Shown here piece by piece: positions 33,601 through 42,640 of a stretch of 64,000 nt of DNA. Under the pieces are notes generated by a model. That model did no database searches. It had not been told where the DNA came from and worked only from the letters and a program-made list of their open reading frames with translations. Position 1 is the first letter of the stretch. Every line of letters begins with the position of its first letter. A program made the position numbers and the translations under genes. Source of the DNA: Euglena gracilis (lineage: Eukaryota > Euglenida > Euglenophyceae > Euglenales); contig CP154954.1 of NCBI GenBank assembly GCA_039621445.1, forward strand, positions 48,215,847 through 48,279,846. Reading direction: 5' to 3'.

Positions 33601-35347
33601 AAACATAAACCAATTCCAAACCGATCAAAACATCAAACAAGACGGATGGAAGTGTGAAATAGGACTCCAACCCGATTCAAAATTCATCCAAAGGGAAAAT
33701 GATCTGATGATGTTGCTGATCATTCAAAAGGGTGGAAAATTGTTGCTCTATTGCTGTCCTTCATTTCAGAACTCTTCGCAGAAAGGATACTCTTTGCCAC
33801 GGAGAGTAATGGATACGGGCCTGAACAATGGGATTTGCTTGGTGCCGGAGACCCCTTTTGGAGGCACGGATGCATTCGTGGGCTCCCCACCACCGGTTCT
33901 CTTGAGGGCTGAGGCTGACCCCAATCCCGAGCCCCCTGACGTGCGGGGCCCGGCGTGGCCAACTGTGCCGCAGCTGTTGCACGGCGCCGGCCGGCCGCCG
34001 GGGCCGGGGCTGCTGCTGCAGCAGTTGGTTCAGGGCCTCCGGCGCCTCCTGCAGCGTCGCCATCTTCTGCTCCGCCTGCTCCAGCCCCTGCCCTGGGGGG
34101 CGCAGTGGCGACCCAAAGCGTGGGGAGTCCTGGAGGGCCCTCGGACTCCTGTCTAGGGTTCGTTATAAGGGCAGGTGGGGGGGGTCTGGACCTGTCTGGC
34201 AGGCGGGTTAGGCGGGGCGGGACCCCCCCACCAACCCCCCCCCATGCGGTCTGGGTGACCAAATTCTTTGCGCCGGGCCGAAAGAATTTGACCCTCAAAA
34301 GGGCCAAAAAAATGCGATTTTAGGTACATTTGGGGCTCAAATTTGTCAAAAACGCAAAAAACTTTCGGCGTGAAGTGCCGGTAGAAATATTGGACCTTTT
34401 TCAGGGGGGGGGGGCAGGTACCCCCCCGCGGGTTGTTCCGGATCCCCTTGGCAGGTGGGGGGAGGTGGTCCAGACCCCCCCTCCGGTCTGGGAGGGGGGG
34501 AGGTGCACCCCCCCACCTAAACCCCGTACGCCCTCCTTATATCAAACCCTGCGAGGTCTGGGGGTCTGAAATACGCCAGGGATTAAGAAAAGACAGTGAC
34601 AGGGGGAAGGGGGAGGGCGAGAGGGCTGTTGGTACAGCCTTTTTGAGGCGAGGGGGTCACCCATCTCCCGTGGGGCAGGGGGGAGGAATATGCAACAGCG
34701 CAAATCAAAACATGCAATGCAGAAAAAAGCGAAAAAAAATGAAAGAAAAATGAAAGTTGCATGAAAAAATATCCTTCAGGAGCTCCGGGGCTGCACACCT
34801 ATCTGCTGGAGAGGAATTAAAAAAAAATGTCACCTGCCCCAAAGCGCAAACACAAAACACTAAAAGAATGTGGTGCAAACTTGCAAAGTGACATGGTTGG
34901 TTTTTTCTAGTTGTGAAATTGTTGAAATTGGACATACAGATACCCGAAAAAAACCGGAAACACAAAATGTGGAAAAAAATGAAAATATTCGACTTTTCAG
35001 AAAAATTCTCATTATGCAAAAAATGCAAAATATGATAAAAATGCAAATTTCAAGATTTTGGAGTGTATAAAAAAAATGAAAATTATGCAACTTGCATATA
35101 TCCCCCCCCCCTGCGTGGGGTCCAACCCCCAGGTCGCCGGAACGGTGGTCCCCTGTGGTGAAATCCCGTTTCCTACTTCTTTAATTCTCAGGTCAAAAAT
35201 TCGGCACCCTTGAGACAATTGCCGACAAATTGCTAATGGGTTCGGGAGCACCCGTGGGGCATCGCTGGCAGCCTGGGGAGGGGGCACACCCAAGGCCTGC
35301 GCGGACCGCTGCAGAGTGTCGAGGTCCCGGCAGAACAGCGCGAGCGT
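11211..35347 (-). CDS. Hybrid sensor histidine kinase, multi-exon gene (exons 1-24 listed separately)
   Basis: Reading right to left, at least 24 exons encode about 1,015 residues. Order: amphipathic N-terminal helices, about six membrane segments, HisKA (SHELRTP), HATPase_c (N-box [10 protein letters not shown]1 DNGVGIP, G2 GCGLGL), a degenerate receiver, a Pro-rich linker and a complete receiver (VLVAEDN, LMDYHMP, YLPKP). The family autophosphorylates on the H-box His and passes phosphate to the receiver Asp; a downstream His-phosphotransfer partner is expected, but none is in the window. Most joins keep frame with GT-AG or GC-AG sites; several (exons 4/5, 11/12, 12/13, 16/17, 19/20, 22/23, 23/24) do not. 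The true start codon is not identified and further 5' exons may lie at 36-38 kb. The introns hold mobile elements and microsatellites. Ligand unknown. The identity as a hybrid kinase is secure; exact exon ends at the non-GT-AG joins are not. Confidence 0.9.
11431..11680. repeat. TG microsatellite, interrupted
   Basis: Mostly (TG)n with short unique breaks, in the intron before the last kinase exon. Confidence 0.95.
11771..11851 (-). CDS. Histidine kinase exon 23: receiver 2, strand 4 and helix 4
   Basis: Reads [20 protein letters not shown] and CLAAGLD, matching the strand-4 Thr and helix 4 of receivers (xPIIAxTA...ECLxAGMD). Both ends are approximate. Exon 24 begins with a second version of the same ending (LRAAGMN), so the exact join is unclear. 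Confidence 0.75.
12310..12435 (-). CDS. Histidine kinase exon 22: receiver 2 phospho-acceptor
   Basis: Acceptor gcgccacag. Reads [20 protein letters not shown]; the Asp of LMDYHMP is the expected phospho-acceptor. It continues [13 protein letters not shown]. The 3' end is approximate, since the join to [11 protein letters not shown] in exon 23 does not fall on a GT. Confidence 0.93.
12900..13055 (-). CDS. Histidine kinase exon 21: receiver 2, strand 1 and helix 1
   Basis: Acceptor ctggggcag; donor CAGGAG|gtgggc; exactly 52 codons. [20 protein letters not shown] is a standard receiver start with the acidic ED pair, ending [12 protein letters not shown]. An Ala/Pro-rich lead links it to exon 20. 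Confidence 0.93.
15790..15915 (-). CDS. Histidine kinase exon 20: end of receiver 1 and Pro-rich linker
   Basis: This frame gives [20 protein letters not shown], matching the last helix of a receiver (KP-x5-LxxxL), then a Pro/Arg/Ser-rich linker up to GDGQ. Both ends are approximate. The other two frames are also open here, so frame choice rests on the helix match. Confidence 0.55.
16130..16425. mobile_element. Relative of the CTTGTGC-type element
   Basis: Shares the core CCCTTGAAAATGGCCATTTT and the GGCGCCTTCGGCGC hairpin, with GGTGCCTGCCC boxes and G/C runs. Ends are less clear (right side TTAAAAAGAAGCCTGGG). It lies in the intron between kinase exons 19 and 20. Confidence 0.55.
17320..17502 (-). 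CDS. Histidine kinase exon 19: remainder of the degenerate receiver
   Basis: Acceptor atccccttag. [12 protein letters not shown] corresponds to strand 3, [11 protein letters not shown] to strand 4, and VTCLPKPRR to strand 5 with the conserved Lys-Pro. An Asp is present at the strand-3 end, but the following Met-Pro is missing, so phosphorylation is doubtful. The exon end (KPRR) is set by family spacing, not by a GT site. Confidence 0.82.
17550..17677. repeat. TG microsatellite
   Basis: About 125 bp of (TG)n with a few TTG breaks, just right of kinase exon 19. Confidence 0.95.
18047..18211 (-). CDS. Histidine kinase exon 18: last HATPase_c strand and start of receiver 1
   Basis: Acceptor gccgtcgcag; donor TTGCAG|gtgtcg; exactly 55 codons. 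GTK-VSFVIPL closes the ATPase domain. After a short linker, [20 protein letters not shown] resembles receiver strand 1 and helix 1, but the usual acidic pair is replaced by VSND. Confidence 0.85.
18839..18937 (-). CDS. Histidine kinase exon 17: end of HATPase_c
   Basis: Reads [20 protein letters not shown] to SNVGTK; donor ACCAAG|gtctgc. By family spacing GLGL should be followed by two residues and SK, which puts the join at ACGCTGTCC, preceded by ggggcgg rather than AG. The only nearby AG (tccaag, 18925) would delete TLSK. Confidence 0.88.
19095..19142 (-). CDS. Histidine kinase exon 16: 16-codon G2-box exon
   Basis: Acceptor gccacag, then [16 protein letters not shown]. It completes the F-to-G2 segment (family pattern QxDxSTTRxYGGTGLGL). 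The G2 box reads GCGLGL, with Cys in place of Thr. The microexon is flanked by intron rich in ACACA repeats. Confidence 0.85.
19171..19436. repeat. ACACA/CAACG microsatellite
   Basis: Array of CAACA and CAACG units passing into (CA)n, next to kinase exon 16. Confidence 0.95.
20131..20335 (-). CDS. Histidine kinase exon 15: HATPase_c G1 box
   Basis: Acceptor ctggcgcag, 68 codons after the split Arg. It holds [17 protein letters not shown] (G1) and STVFEAFTQ (F box). A Gly/Ser/Asp-rich insertion ([17 protein letters not shown]) precedes G1. The donor is CAG|gcatgt, a good match to the GC-donor class. Confidence 0.95.
20686..21200. mobile_element. AAGCACC-type terminal-inverted-repeat element (515 bp)
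   Basis: Begins AAGCACCTGTGG and ends CACGGTGCTT. Flanked by ggtgacaatc (20676-20685) and ggtgacaatt (21201-21210), 9 of 10 identical. A CAGTCACGCC block follows the left end. The body is a large imperfect hairpin: TTTTGCCACTT-like on the left, AAGTGGCCAAAA-like on the right. It lies in the intron between kinase exons 14 and 15. Confidence 0.88.
22155..22720. repeat. C-run/GAATA repeat cluster
   Basis: Repeated CCCCCCCCGAATAGAAGCCC and GGTTTTCGACCAAAATTCCG units, with one inverted copy at 22590-22615. It lies in the kinase intron between exons 14 and 15. Confidence 0.6.
23684..23820 (-). CDS. Histidine kinase exon 14: HATPase_c N-box
   Basis: Acceptor cccaacag; donor CTCCG|gtgtcc. It contains [20 protein letters not shown] and FTPHSGEI, the ATP/Mg-binding N-box (Asn residues present). 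It leaves phase 2, which exon 15 completes. The 3.3-kb intron that follows has GC-rich open stretches (20430-20570, 21400-21570) that are not needed for the join. Confidence 0.95.
24287..24448 (-). CDS. Histidine kinase exon 13: HisKA helix 2 and entry to HATPase_c
   Basis: Acceptor gggccag; donor CTGAAG|gtgtcc; exactly 54 codons. It reads [20 protein letters not shown] and then [14 protein letters not shown], the usual second helix and the link to the ATPase domain (pattern VNxxLxLxxxES...PFxLxELxEEA). Confidence 0.9.
24780..24872 (-). CDS. Histidine kinase exon 12: HisKA, rest of helix 1
   Basis: Acceptor gagtcccag, 31 codons: [20 protein letters not shown] to SAHTIR. The family pattern (IRxSGExLL) puts the join to exon 13 exactly after ATCCGG. 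The next bases are ccgggcc, not gt, and they pair with the 3' end of the same intron. Confidence 0.85.
25134..25265 (-). CDS. Histidine kinase exon 11: HisKA helix 1 with the H-box
   Basis: Acceptor ctgtccag, 44 codons ending [12 protein letters not shown]. The His of SHELRTP is the expected autophosphorylation site. The motif must continue at exon 12 ([14 protein letters not shown]), but the donor side reads CCC|ggcagg, so this is not a GT intron. Confidence 0.92.
25386..25481 (-). CDS. Histidine kinase exon 10: cytoplasmic linker helix
   Basis: Acceptor tcccccag; donor CTCCAG|gtcagc; exactly 32 codons (VREKQQGSF...[11 protein letters not shown]). Its helix joins directly to exon 11, giving [15 protein letters not shown] before the dimerisation helix. 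Confidence 0.8.
26776..26919 (-). CDS. Histidine kinase exon 9: membrane segment 6 and start of the signalling helix
   Basis: 48 codons starting [19 protein letters not shown], a membrane helix, then [19 protein letters not shown], which should enter the cytoplasm and lead to the kinase core. The donor is TCT|gtggtt. Exon 9 is continuous with exon 8 once the intervening element is removed. Confidence 0.75.
26930..27772. mobile_element. Transposon-like intron splitting histidine kinase exons 8 and 9 (843 bp)
   Basis: Starts AAGCACCTGG and ends AGATGCTT (imperfect inverted ends). The flanking direct repeats are ggctgtgaac (26920-26929) and ggctgtgact (27773-27782). Inside are a CAGTCACGCC-type block shared with the element at 20686, TATG and TGGA microsatellites, and a TGGCCAAAA-rich end. 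It fills the whole interval between exons 8 and 9. Removing it with one repeat copy gives an in-frame NPQVTAAIQAY. Confidence 0.85.
27076..27675. repeat. TATG and TGGA microsatellites inside the transposon-like intron
   Basis: (TATG)n with CATG variants at 27076-27300, (TGGA)n at 27411-27500 and pure (TATG)n at 27565-27675. All lie inside the element that splits kinase exons 8 and 9. Confidence 0.95.
27773..27838 (-). CDS. Histidine kinase exon 8: loop, split from exon 9 by a mobile element
   Basis: Acceptor ctggtcag, then 22 codons ([19 protein letters not shown]). The exon runs straight into the element at 26930-27772 with no usable splice site. Its last 10 bases are repeated on the far side of the element. 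Dropping the element and one repeat copy joins it in frame to exon 9. Confidence 0.7.
28440..28505 (-). CDS. Histidine kinase exon 7: loop
   Basis: Acceptor atcgtccag; donor GGGGCC|gtcccc; 22 codons ([20 protein letters not shown]). Phase 0 at both ends. It contains a possible N-glycosylation sequon (NLT), which would matter if this loop is extracytoplasmic. Confidence 0.65.
28606..29551. mobile_element. Diverged AAGCACC-type element (about 945 bp)
   Basis: The left end AAACACCTTCGGTCACCCAC and following CCCTTTGGGTCCCGCATCG resemble the left end of the element at 73. The right end is GCCGAAGGTGCTT. Flanking repeats are weak. The body has the same TTTTGGCCACTT and GGCCAAAAATGGCC halves. It lies in the intron between kinase exons 6 and 7. 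Probably an older copy. Confidence 0.6.
30403..30588 (-). CDS. Histidine kinase exon 6: membrane segment 5
   Basis: Acceptor gccccgcag; donor GCACAA|gtgcag; exactly 62 codons, phase 0. It contains the long hydrophobic helix [20 protein letters not shown], then a loop with a second amphipathic stretch ([14 protein letters not shown]). Confidence 0.8.
30790..30882. mobile_element. Short AGGCTTC-type element
   Basis: AGGCTTCTTTTTAAGACCCC at the left and GACTTAAAAAGAAGCCT at the right, the same ends as the 61994 copy, with only G/C runs between them. Flanks share a short CCACCT. It lies within a kinase intron. Confidence 0.65.
30940..32071. mobile_element. AAGCACC-type terminal-inverted-repeat element (1,132 bp)
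   Basis: Ends AAGCACCTCTGG and CAGAGGTGCTT. Identical 10-bp flanks ggtccggacc (30930-30939 and 32072-32081). It shares CAGCATCGCC repeats and the TTTTGGCCACTT body with the element at 73-1523, plus a CATCTTGTCC array at 31330-31560. It lies in the intron between kinase exons 5 and 6 and looks inserted in an older G/C-run element. Confidence 0.88.
32205..32387 (-). CDS. Histidine kinase exon 5: membrane segments 3 and 4
   Basis: This frame gives [20 protein letters not shown] and then [20 protein letters not shown], two hydrophobic helices followed by basic residues, ending at CTCCAGAAG|gtccgc. The 5' end is approximate. An AAGCACC-type element occupies most of the next intron. Confidence 0.7.
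32720..32875 (-). CDS. Histidine kinase exon 4: membrane segment 2
   Basis: The acceptor follows a CCCCCA repeat (accccag). The exon reads [20 protein letters not shown], a membrane helix, then an Arg-rich turn (WRQRRL). The 3' end is uncertain: no GT lies where the reading should stop, and I placed it at CTCCCCCAG. Confidence 0.65.
33359..33499 (-). CDS. Histidine kinase exon 3: membrane segment 1
   Basis: Acceptor accagcag; strong donor CTGCGG|gtgagc; exactly 47 codons. It holds a hydrophobic stretch with [19 protein letters not shown], then [13 protein letters not shown], and a CxxC-like CTAC at its start. Phase 0 at both ends matches exon 4. Confidence 0.75.
33983..34092 (-). CDS. Histidine kinase exon 2: Gln-rich helical segment
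   Basis: Acceptor ccccccag, phase 1 in and phase 0 out at GGCGCC|gtgcaa. It encodes 36 residues, including [20 protein letters not shown], a likely coiled coil. Joined to exon 1, the helix runs without a break ([15 protein letters not shown]). It lies directly before the first membrane exon. Confidence 0.6.
35290..35347 (-). CDS. Histidine kinase exon 1 (first one supported): N-terminal helix
   Basis: Acceptor gttgcag is followed by 19 codons ([16 protein letters not shown]) and a donor TTGG|gtgtgc, leaving phase 1, which fits the next exon. The peptide is amphipathic and continues as a helix into exon 2. It probably forms part of the region before the first membrane segment. No start codon is present, so upstream exons must exist. 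Confidence 0.6.
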
Positions 35348-35496
35348 CTGCAACGTGGACGTCTGCCCGCCATTGAAAGGAGAGTCGGACCGTATCGGAC
35401 TGCAGAGGGAAATGGCGATCTTTGGTGAACACTTCTTCAACGTTCTTGGGGACATGTATGTGTACATGTCCACCGCAAATGAATGGAGACATGTAC

Positions 35497-35670
<174 letters not shown>

Positions 35671-36301
35671 TGACAGACACATGTGGGTGGGATGGGTGCA
35701 CGTGCGTGACTGACATTGGGTTCATGTCAGACCTACACTTAATGTGTTCACAAAGACTTGGTGGACACAAATTGTATTTGGAGAACCAAAGTGAATACAA
35801 CAAAACTCTGGTGAACACACAAAAAAGTTCGTTGAACACAAAAAAAACTGATAACATGTAAAGTGAATAGATTAGGTTGCCGCAATGGGTTCTACTCCCC
35901 GTGCCGTCCGGTGGTTTTTTAAGTCTGGGGCAGGCTAACCAGGCCCCCCAGGCCCCCAGGGGAGGGGGATCGAGGAACCAAACTTGAAAAAACTTGGTGC
36001 CATCTTTGCGGGAGAAAAGGAAGAAATCGGATCTGCGGAGAGTTTAAAAAAATGTTCATTTGCTTTGACTCCAACTTGTTTCTCAACATTTTTTTTTTTG
36101 GTGAACACAAAACTTTTTTTTGGTGAAAATAATTTTTTTTTTGGTGAACGCATGATACACAGAAAAATTTGGGTGAACACACTAACTGAATGTCTGGTTC
36201 ATGTGTGACGTGCAAAATCAACTGCACATACCTGTTGATGTGGAATTCAGTTTTTCCGGGAGAAGGTAGGAAGGCGGACCTAAAATCCAGACTGCCCGGG
36301 A

Positions 36302-36395
36302 TCGCTTCGCTTCGGACGCTGCCCTTCGCCAGGCTGGACTCCGACTTCTGGAGTTCCATCACGGCGTGGGAGTACATTCGGGACAAGGCGGGAGG
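36302..36395 (-). CDS. Candidate 5' exon of the histidine kinase
   Basis: Frame RMYSHAVMELQKSESSLAKG is helical and GC-rich, directly upstream of exon 1. No clean splice sites. It could supply the start (ATG in RMY) or be chance. Confidence 0.3.
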
Positions 36396-36833
36396 CTCGC
36401 AGGGAGGGCGGCCTGCCTGGGAGCTGCCCATTCGGTGTCCCTGTGGCCGGGAGGCCCACCGGAACAGAGTGCACCTTGCCGAACAGCAACCCGGAACGTT
36501 TGTGGCACTTGCTTCTAAATTGAAAGAGGGATGATCCACACACCGAGCCACAACAACCCCCACCCAACAAAAACCACCCACCCGCCCACACACCCACTCA
36601 CCCACACCCACACCCGCTCAGTCACACAAAAACACCACACACAGAGGGAAGGCAACCCGGCTAGCCTAGCGGCTCCAGCCGGGAGGACTGGTTGAGCTGC
36701 TCTTTTTAATGGACATGGTTTGTTCGCGAAGCGGCTTTGAAATGAATGAAACGATTGTCGAAACGCTCCCACTCTCCCACCCCAAGGGAACGTCCCGAGG
36801 GCACGGGGGTGCGGACCGCCCCCGGCAACGGTG

Positions 36834-36902
36834 ACGGACCCCCGGCGGCGGCGGGTGCTGCCGCCGTCTGACGCCCGGCGGGGGACGGAGTCCGTCTCCG
36901 AC
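36834..36902 (-). CDS. Candidate GC-rich exon
   Basis: Acceptor gatctgcag, then ETDSVPRRASDGGSTRRRRG in one frame; all three frames are open. Possible basic cytoplasmic segment upstream of the kinase; weak. Confidence 0.2.
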
Positions 36903-37623
36903 CTGCAGATCGGTGGGGGACGCACGGGAGAGGAAATGGGTGACACCAATGAAGACATGGCAGCCACCTTGGGTGGGGGGCTGACCGGATCCCTGTTCGC
37001 CTATCAAGCACGTTAGGCTGGGGCAATGCACAATTTTGTATTGATGATCGTGATTATGATACATTGGTTGCAGGTGTATTCATGATGCTTTCATGTGCAC
37101 AAAACCCATCTGTCTCAACAAAGAACTGGTTTAGGGTTTGTTCAGGTTTCTTTGTGTCCTCCATAACCATACTCCTCCACCCCCAAAAAAGCCAACCAGT
37201 TGCTGATACTTGGGTTTCCGAAAATCGGCCCCAGGGTACTCCTTTATAAAATCCAGTCATGGATGGCTTATATTTGGGGTTGCTTACAGAGGGGGCTTGC
37301 TTCTATTTTGAGGGAGCTTGCCTCTGTATCTTCCATAAACGTCGATTTCACAAAGATTAGAAAAAAAACATTGGTGGGATTGAAAATGGAGGTGCCAGAG
37401 AAAAAAGGGGGTGAGAGGAAACTTCATTTTCATAAAGCAAACATGCTAACCAACGTCGAAGCCCACCCAAAAAACCGTGAGAACTCTGGACACCAGAGGA
37501 TAGACACTGTTCAAATATTCTGATTACCACAACACTAAGAGGGTGGCCTTTCCAGGTGGTTTTGGGATGCCTTATTTTGCGGTCATGGTGCGGGAAGCGT
37601 GAGCGCATGCACCCAAATTGTGC

Positions 37624-37739
37624 ACCTCGGCCACGATGGACCACACGCACGGCAGGCGCGACCGGGGGACGGGGGCCATCGCACCGGAGGTCCAGAGGGC
37701 GGTCCCATGGCGGGGTCACGCTGGCGTGGTCACTCAGCG
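37624..37739 (-). CDS. Candidate GC-rich exon
   Basis: Acceptor acgtggcagcag and donor GGCCGAG|gtgcac bracket the only open frame (ALSDHASVTPPWDRPLDLR). No family recognised. A G/C-run hairpin repeat adjoins it on the right. Confidence 0.3.
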
Positions 37740-38971
37740 CCTGCTGCCACGTCATGCGGGCCCGGGTCAGCCCCGCGCCCAGGGAGTTTCTCAAAGACCC
37801 CCGCGGGGGGGGGGGGGTCCAGCCGGCTGGGAAGAAGGTGCTGGTTGAACCCGCCCCCCCAGAGGGTAGACGTCCAGGGAGGTGGTTTGAACCCGGCTGG
37901 ACCCGACTGGGACCCAAAAACAGGCAAACCAGCCCAATTCCAGCCGGGATGCATTTTCTCAGCTAGATTTTTGAGGTGGAAACCCCCAAAAAGTACCAAA
38001 AAATGGTCGGTTTGGGCTATTTTTGACCACCTTCTTTTTTCAACATTTTCGGCACTTTGTGCCGAAATTCTTTTTCGGTCCAGCCCGGCTTAAACTTTAT
38101 AACCCCTCGACCCTCAGGGGGGGGGGCAGCCCAGCTGGGAGGTGCTGGCTTGCCGGCTCACCCTCCCCCCCCCCCGGAGGTGGGATGGGGTCCGGCTTAA
38201 GAATTCCCTGCCCGCGCTGCCGCCCGGCGGGGTGAGCGACAGCGGGTGGACCACATTGCCCTCCCCGGGGCGCCGCGGACGGCGGCCCACCGGGGGGCCG
38301 TCCGGGGGCCCTGCGCCGCCGCCGTCCATCAGGGTGGGAGGGCCCGTGGGGAAGAAGACGGGGCGGCCTGGGAGTGTGGGGGTGAGGGGGGGGGGGGTTG
38401 GGAACAGGACACTGAGGGCAGTAGAGAAAACCTGAGGCGGTGGGTGCTTTGGGGCAATGGGAGTCGTGAACCGGCTGGGAGCCGTTTCGCGATGCCGGGG
38501 GACGCGACACCGCGAGGGGGAAATGGGAAATGAGGCATCGCACACGGCTGGGCTGAAAACTTTTCACAGACGCCCTATAATACCTCCCCATTTATGTGCT
38601 ACAGTGTGAAACTCCGACTTCGAAGAATCTTAAAGAATTCAATGCCCAAGCTTTACTGGGAGAAATGCACCCAAGAGCACTCCAATCTCCGCATGTTCAA
38701 TCAGTGTGCACCCATCGACTGACCCAACCGTTGCGAAACAAAAACCAGTGGAGACGACGAGAGGAACGGGCACCCGGTCCAGGTCCTGTCTGTGAAGAGG
38801 TCAGTCGGTGGGATAGCCGTTTGCCTGAATGAGCATTCTTCAGGGGACGAGAGCGAAGGAAGCGCTTGCAAGGCATCCCAGGGTCAATTTCTGGCAGGTG
38901 ATTACCAGCAGAAGGTGCGGGGAGGCCCACTACAGCAGCAGAATACCACACCCATCAACCAGAACACAACG

Positions 38972-40010
<1,039 letters not shown>

Positions 40011-41455
40011 AACACAGAGAAACCCACCCACGCCTTTCCACTCACCAACCACCAATCCACCGACCACCACGTGCGCACCCGTTCACACGCGCACACCCTG
40101 AGAGACATGTGTGGACTGTAAGTATTGCAGAAAGGGAAAAAAGGTTGCGAATGCGCATCAGAATCGTTCCAATGCTTCCAAAAAGATGATCCAGTGGCAT
40201 TCTGAGAGCAATAATATGTGTTATGACGGCCGACTTGCAGTGCACCTGCAGAACGAAATGGTCCTTGAGAAATTAAAAAAAATGGAAATGCGCCGTGTCC
40301 TGGCCGTCCTTGCAGACGTTGCTACAACTTAATGAAAACTGATGGAACATTTGTAAAAACAAATTGTAAAAAAAGGAAAAAAAGAGTGCTTGCACTGTTT
40401 TAAGATGACGAGAGCCCATTATGCCCACACCGCACACCAATAGACCCCAAAAAAGTTTGTACTAAAAACCAAAACACAAAATGGAGGAAAACAAATTTGC
40501 TGTGGCACACAGAGGTTGAAAAACCAACCCAAAAGCCAAAAAATGTTCCCCATTTGGTCTGTTGCAATTGGATGACAATATTGGTTCACATGCTTAAAAA
40601 TCACAGTCAAGGAAAACTCAGAACCAGAGCCCCCCTCCAAACATGATCACCTATGGGTGAAAGACCCCAAAATGAAAACGAGCCTTATTTGACCAACCTT
40701 CGATATTTGGCTGATACTTTGGAGCCACTGTCCCCTCCTTCCAGAGTGATATTGTCCGCCTGGGAGGGGGGGTATTGGTCGGGTGGCAGTTCCCCGCTTT
40801 TGCCATTTCTGTCCCGCCGCCCCGAAAAATGCCCTAAGTTCGGCAAAATCCATCAAACTGGGGCTTTACGGCTTTGAACTAAACGGGTTAGGGTGAGGAT
40901 TGGCTCACCAAAACTTGGCCAAATTTAGGTGAAAAGCGAGCCCAAATCAGCAGCCAAATTAGGCTTCACTCCGATGCATTCCGATAAACTTCTGGAAATA
41001 CGACATAACTAATACAACATTTTTTTTATAGTTCTTGTAGGTGTCAGAAAACAAATAATTTTCCATCCGTTCCTTTGCACAAAATGGAATAAATACATAT
41101 GTTTTTAGATTCAAATCTCAAAAACCAAAAATTTCAAAAGACTTCATTATTACCTGAATTTTATAAAAATTTCAGGGGGATTTCCCGTCGTCTCGAGCCC
41201 TTCGAGCCGTCAGAGAAAAGTCTTGACTTATTTTGGGGTCTTATTTCTGTTCATTTGTTTGGTCAGCCAGGGGGCTTTTAATCTTATAATTAAACTGTCG
41301 GAACAACATCCCCATGGGGCCATTATCCAGGGGGAGGGTTAGCTAGTGCCTTTGGTTTACGGCAGATCATGCTTCAAAGAAAAAGACAAATGCCAGGCAG
41401 CAGTTACGCCAGAAAGCAAAGCTGTGATCATCAGAAGGCGTACCCCACAGGGGCC

Positions 41456-41521
41456 TCACTGATTGGCCACGTGGGTGAAAATCCATTCGTCCAACTCCGT
41501 GCGGATGGCCTCGTTCATGTT
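41456..41521 (-). CDS. Probable last exon of the unidentified gene
   Basis: Acceptor ttgctctccag, then NMNEAIRTELDEWIFTHVAN, Gln and TGA (41456-41458). Phase 0 matches the exon at 41890. An internal CAC|gtggcc could be a donor instead, in which case the gene continues leftward. Confidence 0.5.
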   Translation of the reverse strand, partial: NMNEAIRTELDEWIFTHVANQ

Positions 41522-41889
41522 CTGGAGAGCAACCCAGCAGGGGGCAAGGGAGCTGAATTGATTCTGATGAGTCAGCAAAGCAAACCACCGACAAGACCAA
41601 AAGGCCCCAAGCACCAACTGGTTTCATTCACCCCAAATGTTGAATGCCAGCGGAGGTTCATAGATCAGGGAACCAGTAAAAAAAACACGCTGGTCCCTGG
41701 CACAGGTGGAACAGGCCTCGGATAAATGTCGCCACATAGCCCGTCATTGTGAATGCCTTACAAGCGAACGGAACGGAACCCATATTCAGGAACCAGCTGG
41801 ATATCAACGCGGGGTGAGAGGAGGCTGCCTCCCGCGGGGACGGCAGCGCGGCCCAAATAACGGCGACCCGGCGGGCAGGCCCGGCACAC

Positions 41890-42026
41890 CCCGGCCTTGT
41901 CGCAGATCTCCTTCGCGGTGAACGAGATGTCCACCTCGTTGATGGACAGCTCCACCTTGCCCTGCAGGGCCTTGTCCTTCTTCCGGTCGATGCACGCGCC
42001 GGTGTCTTGCAGCATTTGGAGCAGCC
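41890..42026 (-). CDS. Internal exon of an unidentified gene
   Basis: Acceptor cccgaccag, 45 codons (LLQMLQDTGACIDRKKDKAL, KVELSINEVDISFTAKEICD), donor GCCGGG|gtgtgc. GC-rich like the other exons. I do not recognise the family; the charged helical pattern faintly recalls the BAR part of sorting nexins. Confidence 0.6.
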
Positions 42027-42294
42027 CTGGTCGGGGGGGGGGTTTGGTGGTGTCGTGGGCAGGGGGGGGGGTGTGGGAAGCAGGGGGCACCTAACGGGTG
42101 CCCTGTGGGGAGGATGGGACACCCCACATGGGTTTCCTTTTCTCTCCAACTTCGGAACCGCAGAAGAATAAGGGAGTGATGCTTTGACCTCTCCATACAC
42201 ATTTGGTTTCATCCATCTTTACACGCGGCTGCAAACCACAACACTACTCACATCCATGCATGCGCAAACACAGGCACATGCACGCACCTAGACC

Positions 42295-42333
42295 CTGGAC
42301 ACACACACGCACACGCACACGCACACGCACACA

Positions 42334-42387
<54 letters not shown>
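42295..42387. repeat. CA then GA microsatellite
   Basis: (CACACG)n, (CA)n and (GA)n in series, upstream of the unidentified gene's exon. Confidence 0.95.
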
Positions 42388-42388
<1 letters not shown>

Positions 42389-42580
42389 GTGCATGAATTT
42401 GTGCCTATATGTGCATCCATCCATCCATATTTGCGAACACCGAAATGAAAAGCTTCAACCAATTCCTTTCAACTTTTCAGATTCCCTTTGAACGGAGAAA
42501 TTAAATGGGATATTTCAAATTGCAACAACTGTCGGAAAAAAATGCAATACAAACTGTTATGCAGTGACAAGGCAGGAAAC

Positions 42581-42640
42581 CTTGAATGCCACACCGGAAC
42601 GAATCAGGATGTCGTCCGTCTCCTCAAATGGCGGGCAAAT
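42581..42640 (-). CDS. Possible upstream exon of the same unidentified gene
   Basis: Ends at TTCAAG|gtttcc. One frame reads EETDDILIRSGVAFK; the frame that fits the next exon's phase reads RHPDSFRCGIQ. The choice cannot be made by eye. Confidence 0.3.

Noticed and set aside
35290-35347. Amidase-like exon ([11 protein letters not shown])
   Set aside because: The resemblance is short. It joins in phase to exon 2 of the kinase and forms one continuous helix.
40111-40332. Lys-rich plus-strand frame (73 aa)
   Set aside because: Starts at the edge of the CA tract, has no homology I can see, and no splice or start context.
41890-42026. ML (NPC2-like) lipid-binding domain
   Set aside because: GKVELSINEV...EICDKAGVC looked similar, but the Cys after the motif lies beyond the GT donor and the rest of the domain is missing.
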